Shown one piece after another: positions 42,207-50,277 of a stretch of 64,000 nucleotides of DNA. The number at the start of each line of letters is the position of its first letter. Positions within the stretch are counted from its first letter, which is position 1. The stretch is from Psychroserpens sp. Its GTDB lineage: Bacteria > Bacteroidota > Bacteroidia > Flavobacteriales > Flavobacteriaceae. Below the pieces are notes generated by a model. The model worked only from the letters and a program-made list of their open reading frames with translations. It did not search any database and was not told the DNA's origin. Made by a program: the position numbers and the translations under genes. The DNA is taken from contig JAEPNY010000001.1 of the NCBI GenBank assembly GCA_017643165.1, positions 496,001 to 560,000 of the forward strand. The letters run 5' to 3'.

Positions 42207-44182
42207 ATAAGGAAGAGGTAGATATCTTAAAACGTGCTTTAGCACGTGAAAAAGCTGCGCGAAAAGCTGCGGAGAAAATTCTCGAGGAGAAGTCTGCCGA
42301 ACTCTATGATCTTACCCAAGAGCTTCAATCTTCAAATGAACAATTAGAGAAATTAGTTAAAGAGAAAACATCAGAACTGCGTGGTGTTTTCGAGAATATT
42401 ATTGATGCTTATGTGGTCATCGATCTCTGGGGAAATGTGCTGAAGATGAATGATTCCGCTGTTTCTCTTTTAGGTTATAATAACGAAATACAAGACTTTA
42501 ATCTTCTAGAGTTAGCAGATGTTTCAGAGGCCGAACATATAATGAATGGATTTCATAGTATTAAATATGAGGGCTCTATAACCGATTTCCAAGTTAAGAT
42601 CAACACTAAAAATAGAGGTCAGAGATTGGTTCATATCAATGCTAGTCTCATTATTGACGAAGAAAATAATCCTATAGCGGCACAGGGCATCGTTAGAGAT
42701 ATTACGCAGGAGAAAGCTGCTGAAAAACAGCTTATAGAGTCTGAGAATAGACTGGCGACATTGATTCAGAATCTTGATAGTGGTGTCTTATTGGAAGATG
42801 AGAATCGAACCATTGCTTTGACTAATAAAAAGTTTTGTGAGCTGTTCAAGATTCCGTTAAACCCAGAGGAGTTGATTGGTCAAGATTGCACGAATTCAGC
42901 AGAAGATAGTAAGGTGCTTTTTGAAGAACCTGAAGCATTTGTGGATCGCATTAATTCTATAATTGAAAAACGTGAGCTAGTATTAGGTGACGAATTGGTT
43001 ATGGTTAATGGAACCGTGTTAGAGCGTGATTATATTCCAATTTTTGAAGACTCCACATACAAAGGGCATTTGTGGAAGTACAAAGATATTACCCTTAGGC
43101 AAAAATATAGACAGAGTATTGAAGCAGAACGCGAAAAATATAGTAATATCATTGCTAATATGAACCTTGGATTGATCGAAGTTAGTGTTGATGATGAAAT
43201 ACTGATGGCTAATAATAGTTTTTTAGAGATGTCAGGTTACTCGGAAGATGAGCTAATTGGTCAAATCGCTCATAATACCTTCGCTACCGATGATTCAAAA
43301 AAGAGAATTGTAAATGAAAATTTAGATCGTAAAAAAGGTTTGTCAAACTCTTATGAAATCGAAGTGTATAGAAAAGATGGTGTATTGAGAAATTGGTTGA
43401 TTAGTGGTGCACCTAATTACAGCTTAAACGGAGAAGTTGTTGGATCAATAGGAATTCATTTAGATATTACAAATCTTAAAAACCTTCAGCGTCAAAAAGA
43501 AACGCTATTAAAAGAGTTAGAAAAGTCTAATGATGAACTTCAGGAATATGCGCATATTGTTTCTCATGATTTGAAATCTCCGCTAAGGAGCATCAATGCA
43601 TTGGTTAGTTGGATCAAAGAGGATAATAATGGGAAATTGGATAAGTTAAGCTTACAGAATTTTGACCATATCGAAACGACCTTGGAAAAGATGGAATTAT
43701 TGATTTCAGATGTTTTGGAATATTCTAGTATTGGTTCGAACGTCACCGCAAAGAACGATATTGATTTGAATGAACTAGTAGAAGATCTTAAACGAATTCT
43801 ATTCGTACCTGATCATATCAGTATTAATATTTTGAATCCATTACCTGTTATAAAAGGAGAAAAAACAAAATTACAGCAATTGTTTCAGAATTTGATTAGT
43901 AATGCTATTAAGTTTAATGATAAAGCACATGGTATAATTGAAATAGATGTAAAAGAGAAATCTTCATATTATCAATTTTCTATCAGTGATAATGGCGTAG
44001 GAATTGATAAACAGTATCATGACAAGATTTTCAAAATTTTCCATGCTCTGAATAAAAGTAAAGATTCTACCGGTATTGGATTATCTATTGTAAAGAAAAT
44101 TATTGACCTCTATAAGGGTGAGATTTGGATCGAATCAGAAGAAGGTCTGGGAACCACATTTCACTTTACACTGAAAAAGTAA
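42203..44182 (+). CDS. Cytosolic triple-PAS histidine kinase, partner of H-NOX
   Basis: A 659-residue soluble kinase. It has an N-terminal coiled coil (ALAREKAARKAAEKILEEKSAELYDL, residues 10-60), then three PAS domains (about 68-175, 185-300 and 315-430). HisKA has phospho-acceptor His455 (YAHIVSHDLKSPLRSINAL). The ATPase domain has NLISNAIKFN, DNGVGID and STGIGLSIV. No membrane helix is present, so it receives internal signals, most directly from the H-NOX protein whose gene overlaps by 4 bases. It has no receiver of its own, so it must phosphorylate a separate one. Confidence 0.92.
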   Translation: MNKEEVDILKRALAREKAARKAAEKILEEKSAELYDLTQELQSSNEQLEKLVKEKTSELRGVFENIIDAYVVIDLWGNVLKMNDSAVSLLGYNNEIQDFNLLELADVSEAEHIMNGFHSIKYEGSITDFQVKINTKNRGQRLVHINASLIIDEENNPIAAQGIVRDITQEKAAEKQLIESENRLATLIQNLDSGVLLEDENRTIALTNKKFCELFKIPLNPEELIGQDCTNSAEDSKVLFEEPEAFVDRINSIIEKRELVLGDELVMVNGTVLERDYIPIFEDSTYKGHLWKYKDITLRQKYRQSIEAEREKYSNIIANMNLGLIEVSVDDEILMANNSFLEMSGYSEDELIGQIAHNTFATDDSKKRIVNENLDRKKGLSNSYEIEVYRKDGVLRNWLISGAPNYSLNGEVVGSIGIHLDITNLKNLQRQKETLLKELEKSNDELQEYAHIVSHDLKSPLRSINALVSWIKEDNNGKLDKLSLQNFDHIETTLEKMELLISDVLEYSSIGSNVTAKNDIDLNELVEDLKRILFVPDHISINILNPLPVIKGEKTKLQQLFQNLISNAIKFNDKAHGIIEIDVKEKSSYYQFSISDNGVGIDKQYHDKIFKIFHALNKSKDSTGIGLSIVKKIIDLYKGEIWIESEEGLGTTFHFTLKK

Positions 44183-44184
44183 CT

Positions 44185-44502
44185 ATGGAAAAGCCAAATT
44201 TATTTTATATACAAAACATGTTAGGAGGTGATACAGGATTTGAGCAAAAACTTATTAATATCATAAAGGCCGAATTTCCAGAAGAGCAGCAGACGTATCA
44301 GAATTGTATCTCGAGTAAAGATTATAAGGCAACATCTGAAATCGTACATAAACTTAAACATAAAATTAGTATTTTAGGGCTAGAGAAAAGTTATCAGGTT
44401 GCCGCTGCATATGAATTGAAACTTCTTGATGGTCAATTAGATTTAAAAGAGGAGTTCGAATTAATTTTAGCAACCATAACTAATTATTTGCAAGAGATAT
44501 AA
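44185..44502 (+). CDS. Hpt phosphotransfer protein
   Basis: A 105-residue all-helical protein with a histidine phosphotransfer motif (EIVHKLKHKISILGL, likely phospho-His55). The usual H-x-L-K-G-S is H-K-L-K-H-K here. The ATG at 44185 lies 2 bases after the kinase stop. A longer frame from 44125 would overlap the kinase and is unlikely. It should shuttle phosphate from a receiver to the LytTR regulator. Confidence 0.82.
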   Translation: MEKPNLFYIQNMLGGDTGFEQKLINIIKAEFPEEQQTYQNCISSKDYKATSEIVHKLKHKISILGLEKSYQVAAAYELKLLDGQLDLKEEFELILATITNYLQEI

Positions 44503-44509
44503 TTAGCCT

Positions 44510-45220
44510 ATGAATTATATAATTATTGATGATGAAGCTACAGCTCGAGCCATCATCTCACAACTATGCTCCAATATCGAAGACCTCAATGTGATTGAGG
44601 AATTCCCTAACGCAATCCAAGCCATTAAATATTTAAACCAAAACGAAGTAGATCTGATCTTTTTGGATATACATATGCCGGATTTTACGGGCTTTGATTT
44701 CATTGAAACGATAAAGAATCCACCGCGAATTATTCTCACGACTTCAGATTCTAATTTTGCGATCCAGGCATTTGAATACGATTGTATAGTAGATTATCTA
44801 GTAAAACCAATTACTCAGGAACGTTTTAATAAGGCCATTCAAAAGGCTAAATCGCAACAGGTTCAAAGCGCTCCATATCAGTCAGCTGAACCCGTAGAAA
44901 CGACCTCGGGAAATGATCTTTATGTCAATATTGATCGACGTTTGATCAAAATAGATATTCCTAGTATCTATTTGGTTGAGGCTAAAGGTGACTACATCTA
45001 TGTCAAGGCCGAAAATCAAAACTATACGGTTCACTCAACATTAAAGAAGATCGAAGATAAACTCCCAAATGATCTCTTCTTAAAAGTGCATCGTTCTTAC
45101 ATTATCAACGTTAGTAAGATTATTGATATTGAGGATAATAGCGTTCTCATAAAAAAAGATGTAATTCCTGTAAGTCGCTCCAATAGACCTGAGTTAATGA
45201 AGCGATTAAACCTCTTATAA
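44510..45220 (+). CDS. LytTR-family response regulator
   Basis: A 236-residue regulator. The receiver has YIIIDDEATAR, phospho-acceptor Asp53 (FLDIHMPDFTGFDF), ILTTSDSN and LVKPITQERF. The LytTR DNA-binding domain (residues about 140-236) has IPSIYLVEAKGDYIYVKA, HSTLKKIEDKL, FLKVHRSYIINVSKI and VIPVSRSNR. LytTR proteins bind two direct repeats about 21 bp apart. Precisely such sites occur five times around it, including its own operon promoter. It is the proposed master activator of the exopolysaccharide locus. Confidence 0.93.
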   Translation: MNYIIIDDEATARAIISQLCSNIEDLNVIEEFPNAIQAIKYLNQNEVDLIFLDIHMPDFTGFDFIETIKNPPRIILTTSDSNFAIQAFEYDCIVDYLVKPITQERFNKAIQKAKSQQVQSAPYQSAEPVETTSGNDLYVNIDRRLIKIDIPSIYLVEAKGDYIYVKAENQNYTVHSTLKKIEDKLPNDLFLKVHRSYIINVSKIIDIEDNSVLIKKDVIPVSRSNRPELMKRLNLL

Positions 45221-45241
45221 CTTATCCAAAAGACGCGTCAA

Positions 45242-45308
45242 TTCGTCTACACCTATTGTCCATCCATCGAAATATAAGGCATTAAAAACTTAATGACCCA
45301 TAGGTTTG
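45242..45308 (+). promoter_or_regulatory. LytTR-type site B and promoter of the ugd unit
   Basis: TTCGTCTACACC (45242) and the second half-site CATCGAAATAT (45265) are 21 bp apart. A perfect -7 box TAGGTTTG (45301-45308) lies 59 bp after the start of the motif. Transcription from about 45315 excludes an upstream ATG at 45293 as the ugd start. Confidence 0.75.
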
Positions 45309-45337
45309 TACTGAATTTAAACCAAAACTTATATTTT

Positions 45338-46696
45338 ATGAAAGTAGCAATAGTTGGAAGCGGATATGTAGGATTAGTTACAGGCGCTTGTTTTTCTGAA
45401 GTGGGAATTGACGTTGTATGCGTCGATGTAGATAAGGAGAAGATTCAAAATTTGAATAACGGGATCATTCCTATTTACGAACCGGGTTTAGAAGAAATGA
45501 TCACTAGAAATATGGCCAAGAAACGATTAAGCTTTTCTACCAGTTTAGCCGATGCCATTGTCGATTCTGAAGTTGTATTTATTAGTGTTGGTACGCCACC
45601 TGATGAAGATGGTAGTGCTGATCTAAAGCACGTTATTGCAGTTGCAAGAGAATGTGGTAAACATATGGATGACTACAAATTGATTGTTACCAAAAGTACG
45701 GTTCCTGTAGGCACGTCGTTAAAGGTTAAAAATGCAATAAAAGAAGAATTATCAAAGCGTAAAGCAGCAGTGGAGTTTGATGTAGCTTCAAACCCAGAGT
45801 TCTTAAAAGAAGGCGCCGCAATTGAAGACTTTTTAAAACCAGATCGTATTGTGATTGGAACAGAAAGTTCAAGATCAGAGAAGCTCTTGAATAAATTATA
45901 CAAACCATTTACATTAAACGGTCATCCTATCATATTTATGGATATTGTATCAGCTGAAATGACTAAGTACGCTGCAAATTCGATGCTAGCTACTAAGATT
46001 AGTTTTATCAATGATATTGCAAATCTTTGTGAGATCGTTGGTGCAGATATCAATAACGTGAGGAGAGGTATTGGATCTGATACGCGAATAGGTAAGAAAT
46101 TCATCTATCCTGGAATTGGATATGGAGGATCTTGTTTCCCTAAAGATGTTAAAGCTTTAATTAAAACGGCAAGTGAAAATCAATATGAGCTAAAAGTACT
46201 CAAAGCTGTCGAAGCCGTTAATAATGCTCAAAAATCAAAATTATTCGAAAAGATCTTTGCACATTTTGATGGGGATTTAAAAGATAAAACTGTAGCGGTT
46301 TGGGGACTTTCATTTAAGCCACAAACCGATGATATGCGCGAAGCACCATCACTAGAAATTGTAAAGAGATTATTAGACGCAGGAGCTAATGTGAAAGCCT
46401 ATGATCCTGTAGCGTTAGAGGAAGCAAAATGTCATTTTGGTGATACTATAGGCTATTGTACAGATCAGTATGAATCTTTAATAGATGCTGATTGTTTAGC
46501 TGTATTGACAGAATGGTCTGAATTTAGAGTACCAAACTTTAAGATTATGAAACGTTTGATGAATGCCTCGGTAGTATTTGATGGACGTAACATTTATGAC
46601 AAAGAAGAAATGGAAGCCGCAGACTATACATACTATTGTATCGGTGTAAGAACAGAAAAGAGACATAGATCCAACGAGTTACAATTGGTTGTGTAA
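45338..46696 (+). CDS. ugd: UDP-glucose 6-dehydrogenase
   Basis: A 452-residue enzyme that oxidises UDP-glucose to UDP-glucuronate with NAD+. It has the N-terminal Rossmann motif VAIVGSGYVGLVTGACF, VFISVGTPPDEDG, and the catalytic-cysteine loop GIGYGGSCFPKDVKAL. The C-terminal domain has VAVWGLSFKPQTDDMREAPS. An in-frame ATG at 45293 overlaps the promoter, so the start is 45338. It supplies precursor to the next gene and to uronic-acid-containing polysaccharide. Confidence 0.95.
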   Translation: MKVAIVGSGYVGLVTGACFSEVGIDVVCVDVDKEKIQNLNNGIIPIYEPGLEEMITRNMAKKRLSFSTSLADAIVDSEVVFISVGTPPDEDGSADLKHVIAVARECGKHMDDYKLIVTKSTVPVGTSLKVKNAIKEELSKRKAAVEFDVASNPEFLKEGAAIEDFLKPDRIVIGTESSRSEKLLNKLYKPFTLNGHPIIFMDIVSAEMTKYAANSMLATKISFINDIANLCEIVGADINNVRRGIGSDTRIGKKFIYPGIGYGGSCFPKDVKALIKTASENQYELKVLKAVEAVNNAQKSKLFEKIFAHFDGDLKDKTVAVWGLSFKPQTDDMREAPSLEIVKRLLDAGANVKAYDPVALEEAKCHFGDTIGYCTDQYESLIDADCLAVLTEWSEFRVPNFKIMKRLMNASVVFDGRNIYDKEEMEAADYTYYCIGVRTEKRHRSNELQLVV

Positions 46697-46726
46697 TCAT
46701 TAACTAATCCAAAATTATTTAATGCC

Positions 46727-47668
46727 ATGATCAAGAAGAGAGTACTTGTCACTGGAGGTGCAGGTTTTGTTGGATCACATCTTTGTGAAAGACTATTAGA
46801 GGAAGATAATGAAGTGTATTGTATGGATAACTTCTTTACAGGTCAGAAGCGTAATGTTCTTCATCTACTGAACAACCCATATTTTGAACTTATTAGACAT
46901 GACGTCATAAATCCATTTATGATCGAAGTTGATGAGATATATAATTTGGCTTGTCCGGCTTCTCCAGTTCATTATCAGTATAATCCTATAAAAACCATAA
47001 AGACCTCTGTAATGGGCGCCATTAACATGTTAGGCTTAGCCAAAAGAGTAAATGCCAAGATTCTTCAGGCTTCAACAAGTGAAGTGTATGGTAATCCAAT
47101 GGTACATCCGCAACCAGAATCTTATTGGGGAAATGTAAATCCGATTGGAGAGCGTTCCTGCTATGATGAAGGAAAGCGTGCCGCAGAAACTTTATTCAGG
47201 GATTATCGCCATCAAAATAATGTTCATACTAAGATTGTTAGAATTTTCAATACTTATGGGCCTCGAATGCATCCAAATGATGGGAGAGTAGTGTCGAACT
47301 TTATCGTTCAAGCCATACAAAATAAGGACATTACAGTTTACGGTAAAGGAGAACAAACAAGAAGCTTTCAATATGTAGATGACCTTATAGAGGGTATGGT
47401 GAGGGCTATGAATACGGATCAATCTTTTACAGGTCCTGTTAACATTGGTAACCCAGATGAATTTAGGATCATTGAATTAGCGGAAAAGGTTATAAAATTG
47501 ACGAATTCTAAATCAAAAATTGTCTATCAACCTTTGCCTTCTGATGATCCTATGATGAGAAGGCCAGACATTGAGTTTGCCAAACGTGAATTAGGTTGGG
47601 AGCCAAAAATTAAACTAGATGAAGGGTTGGATAAAACCATTTTCTTCTTTAAAGAGTTGATTAAGTAA
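46727..47668 (+). CDS. uxs: UDP-glucuronate decarboxylase (UDP-xylose synthase)
   Basis: A 313-residue short-chain dehydrogenase-type enzyme: NAD motif [11 protein letters not shown], catalytic Tyr-x3-Lys in [12 protein letters not shown], plus [27 protein letters not shown] and [16 protein letters not shown], all characteristic of the Uxs group. It converts UDP-glucuronate to UDP-xylose. Together with ugd it predicts xylose (or its derivatives) in the polymer. Confidence 0.92.
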   Translation: MIKKRVLVTGGAGFVGSHLCERLLEEDNEVYCMDNFFTGQKRNVLHLLNNPYFELIRHDVINPFMIEVDEIYNLACPASPVHYQYNPIKTIKTSVMGAINMLGLAKRVNAKILQASTSEVYGNPMVHPQPESYWGNVNPIGERSCYDEGKRAAETLFRDYRHQNNVHTKIVRIFNTYGPRMHPNDGRVVSNFIVQAIQNKDITVYGKGEQTRSFQYVDDLIEGMVRAMNTDQSFTGPVNIGNPDEFRIIELAEKVIKLTNSKSKIVYQPLPSDDPMMRRPDIEFAKRELGWEPKIKLDEGLDKTIFFFKELIK

Positions 47669-47682
47669 TAAAATTAAAAATC

Positions 47683-48069
47683 ATGAAAAAAAAGATACTT
47701 GTAATAGACGATGAGGTAACAATGACAACCTTGCTTCAGTTTTTTCTAGGTGAAACCTATAGTATTCATGCTGTGAGCTCAGGTAAAGAGGCAATAACAT
47801 GGCTAAATAGTAATATACCAGATCTGATTATTAGTGATATTCAAATGCCAGAAATGAACGGATTTGATTTTTTAAAAGCATTACGTTTGATAGGTTATAC
47901 AAAGCATACACCGGTGATTATGCTTTCCGGGAAATCAGAGAGTAAAGAGCGTGTAAAGTGTTATCAGCTAGGTGCTCAAGATTATTTGACTAAGCCGTTT
48001 AATCCTCAAGAATTGGAAGAATTAGTTAAAAAGAATCTATTTCCAATTCATTATGCCAGTGCCTGGTAG
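47683..48069 (+). CDS. Second single-domain response regulator, inside the polysaccharide unit
   Basis: A 128-residue receiver only: VIDDEVTMT, phospho-acceptor Asp52 (IISDIQMPEMNGFDFL), MLSGKSES and LTKPFNPQEL. It lies between the sugar-nucleotide genes and the initiating transferase, 32 bases or fewer before it. It may link the phosphorelay to the enzyme's pseudo-receiver domain. That is inference from position. Confidence 0.92.
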   Translation: MKKKILVIDDEVTMTTLLQFFLGETYSIHAVSSGKEAITWLNSNIPDLIISDIQMPEMNGFDFLKALRLIGYTKHTPVIMLSGKSESKERVKCYQLGAQDYLTKPFNPQELEELVKKNLFPIHYASAW

Positions 48070-48101
48070 TTGCAGTGAGTATTAAACAAAACTTAATTAA
48101 G

Positions 48102-49292
48102 ATGAACATTTTATACATAGGAAAGGAATTATACTTCACCGAGGAATTTCTTGAAAATAGTAGTATTGAGCTTATCCATAAGAATAGTGCCTTAGAAGCA
48201 TTAAAATTATTAAGATCGAAGATTTCTGTGGATGCTATTATTGCACACTATGATTTGTCAGGAAATGATGGTTTATTCTTTTATGAAGAATTAAAACATG
48301 AATTTAATAGTATTGAAGCTCCTTGTCTTTTATTATTTGATGAATTTAATGTAGAAGCCTTTAAACGAGCCTTCGAATTAGGGGTGGATGATTGTTTTGT
48401 GATACCATCCACTGATCAAACTAAATTGATTGAACGTATTAAATATTTATATGAGTCGATTCATGATAAAGAATCCATAGGATCTATTCAAAAGGATCGC
48501 GTAAATTATAAGATTCCTTTATCAAAACGAATTTTTGATATTGTAACAGCCTCAATGGCCTTAATTATACTGTCCCCCATTCTAATTTTAACGATGTTGG
48601 CAATTAGACTAGAGTCCAAAGGAAAGGTTTATTATATAGCCAAACGAGTAGGCCGTAAAACCTTTGATTTTTATAAGTTAAGATCTATGAGAAATGGAGC
48701 AGATAAACTTTTAAAAGAATTAGCAGAAACGAAAAATCAATATAATAATAATGAGGAGGTCTCTTCATCTATAGAAATGACTGTTAAGTGTCCACGCTGC
48801 AGTGCATTACCAATCGGAGAATACTGTTCACCACTCAATTATGAAGGTATTGAAAAGATATGCGATTATATGTATCATGAACAACGGCGTTCAATTCAAA
48901 ACTACAGTTCGAGTTTTATAAAAATTGTTGATGATCCTCGAATCACACGAATAGGGAAGTTTATTAGAAATACAAGTATTGATGAATTACCGCAATTGAT
49001 CAATGTCATTAAAGGGGATATGTCTTTGGTTGGAAATCGTCCATTACCTGTATACGAGGCTGAATTATTAACTCAAGATCAGATGTCAAAACGATTTTTG
49101 GCGCCAGCTGGAATTACAGGCTTATGGCAAGTAGAATTGAGAGGTAAGGGCGGGGATTTGTCTGAAGAGGACCGAATGAATCTGGACAATGCTTATGCCG
49201 ATCATTTTATTGGAAATAACTATTCCTTCTGGTTTGATTTAAAACTGTTGCTAAGAACTGTTCCCGCATTATTTCAGAAAAGTACAGTATAG
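48102..49292 (+). CDS. Initiating phosphoglycosyltransferase with N-terminal pseudo-receiver
   Basis: A 396-residue protein. Residues 1-125 follow a receiver fold (ILYIGKELYFTEEFL, VDAIIAHYDLSGNDG, ELGVDDCFVIPSTDQTKLIERI), but the phospho-acceptor Asp is His49. Residues about 145-396 are a WcaJ/ExoY-type polyprenyl-phosphate sugar-1-phosphate transferase: a membrane helix (RIFDIVTASMALIILSPILIL), KLRSM, DELPQLINVIKGDMSLVGNRPLP and GITGLWQVELRG. An insertion after KLRSM holds four cysteines (230, 233, 242 and 254), a possible zinc ribbon. It starts the polymer repeat on undecaprenyl phosphate. A GTG at 48075 is an alternative start. Confidence 0.9.
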   Translation: MNILYIGKELYFTEEFLENSSIELIHKNSALEALKLLRSKISVDAIIAHYDLSGNDGLFFYEELKHEFNSIEAPCLLLFDEFNVEAFKRAFELGVDDCFVIPSTDQTKLIERIKYLYESIHDKESIGSIQKDRVNYKIPLSKRIFDIVTASMALIILSPILILTMLAIRLESKGKVYYIAKRVGRKTFDFYKLRSMRNGADKLLKELAETKNQYNNNEEVSSSIEMTVKCPRCSALPIGEYCSPLNYEGIEKICDYMYHEQRRSIQNYSSSFIKIVDDPRITRIGKFIRNTSIDELPQLINVIKGDMSLVGNRPLPVYEAELLTQDQMSKRFLAPAGITGLWQVELRGKGGDLSEEDRMNLDNAYADHFIGNNYSFWFDLKLLLRTVPALFQKSTV

Positions 49293-49327
49293 TAGTTTAT
49301 TGCCCTATTTTAGATGTCCCTCGTCAC

Positions 49328-49356
49328 CTGCGAATTCACCTTTTTAGAATTCGCAG
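49328..49356 (+). terminator. Terminator of the ugd-transferase unit
   Basis: A 10-bp perfect stem (49328-49337 with 49347-49356) and a 9-base loop, then TTGTTTTATTT. It separates this unit from the next LytTR-type promoter. Confidence 0.8.
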
Positions 49357-49414
49357 TTGTTTTATTTATAAGTATGTCAAGTCCATATAATACTTGGTCA
49401 TTTGGAATCTTCTA

Positions 49415-49481
49415 TTCGTCTACACTTACTGTTCATCCATCGAAATATAATAGAATCCTCACTATTCTGAGGGTATGTTTG
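49415..49481 (+). promoter_or_regulatory. LytTR-type site C and promoter of the export unit
   Basis: TTCGTCTACACTT (49415) and CATCGAAATAT (49438) repeat with a 21-bp period. The -7 box TATGTTTG (49474-49481) is exactly 59 bp after the motif start, as at sites B and D. Confidence 0.75.
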
Positions 49482-49524
49482 TACTGTATTTAAAGTGTAA
49501 ATAGAATAAGGAAAACCAAATAAA

Positions 49525-50259
49525 ATGAAAAAGTTATCCAAATTTATAATGGCATTGATTTTTTTATGCTTAACCTATTTTGACGGTTATTCTCAAGACA
49601 GTCCTTTGGTTGAGCAAGAGCCAGAATCTTATAAGCTGCTCATTCCAGAATTAGGCGTATTAATTGATTCGGCATTGGCTAATAATGGGATGCTAAATTA
49701 TAGAATTGATGAAATCGAAGTTAAAAAAGCGAACCTAAAAGCAAAGCGTCGTAATTGGACTCGAAATTTCGGAATTCAAGCAGATACAAGATACGGCACT
49801 TTTGATAATTTTTCGAATAACGTAAGTGGGCCTAATACCGTCACTTTAGCGAGTACTACTACACAATTTAATTATGGCGTTGGTCTGTATTTAAAGATTC
49901 CAGTTTTTGATGTTTTTAATCGCAGATCTGAAATAAAACAGGCTAAGACTGAAATATCTCAAGCCAAGAATTTGGTAAAATTTCAGGCAGATGAGATAAG
50001 AGAGACTGTGATTAGGCAATATGAGGATCTACTTTTAAGACAGAATTTATTTGAGATACAGGCCATTAATTTAGGAGATGCGAAAGCTAATAAAGCAATG
50101 GCAGAGAAAGAATTTAGAAATGGGATAATTCCTGTTTATGAATATGTGAGAATTTTGGATATCACTTCTGGGATTGCTAGAGAATATGAAAAGGCGAAAT
50201 CAGAACTGATGTTATCAAAAAAGTTATTAGAGAACTTAACGGGTATGGTCATAAACTAA
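49525..50259 (+). CDS. Half-length TolC-family outer-membrane protein
   Basis: A 244-residue protein with a signal peptide ending GYSQ. Two long heptad-rich helices flank a short barrel segment (GILIDSALANNGML, AKRRNWTRNFGIQADTRYG, FNYGVGLYLKIPVFDVFNRRSEIKQAKTEISQAKNLVKFQADEI). This is one of the two repeats of a usual TolC (about 420-450 residues). It could form hexamers instead of trimers. It heads the export unit before the Wzc-like gene. Confidence 0.75.
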   Translation: MKKLSKFIMALIFLCLTYFDGYSQDSPLVEQEPESYKLLIPELGVLIDSALANNGMLNYRIDEIEVKKANLKAKRRNWTRNFGIQADTRYGTFDNFSNNVSGPNTVTLASTTTQFNYGVGLYLKIPVFDVFNRRSEIKQAKTEISQAKNLVKFQADEIRETVIRQYEDLLLRQNLFEIQAINLGDAKANKAMAEKEFRNGIIPVYEYVRILDITSGIAREYEKAKSELMLSKKLLENLTGMVIN

Positions 50260-50277
50260 ATTTCAAAGATTAGAGAC

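Noticed and set aside
44125-44184. Upstream extension of the Hpt gene into the kinase gene
   Set aside because: The extra residues are an out-of-frame reading of the kinase C-terminus. The ATG at 44185 follows the kinase stop directly.
45293-45337. N-terminal extension of ugd from an in-frame ATG at 45293
   Set aside because: The -7 box TAGGTTTG (45301-45308) and the LytTR-type site lie here. The ATG at 45338 gives the family's normal start.
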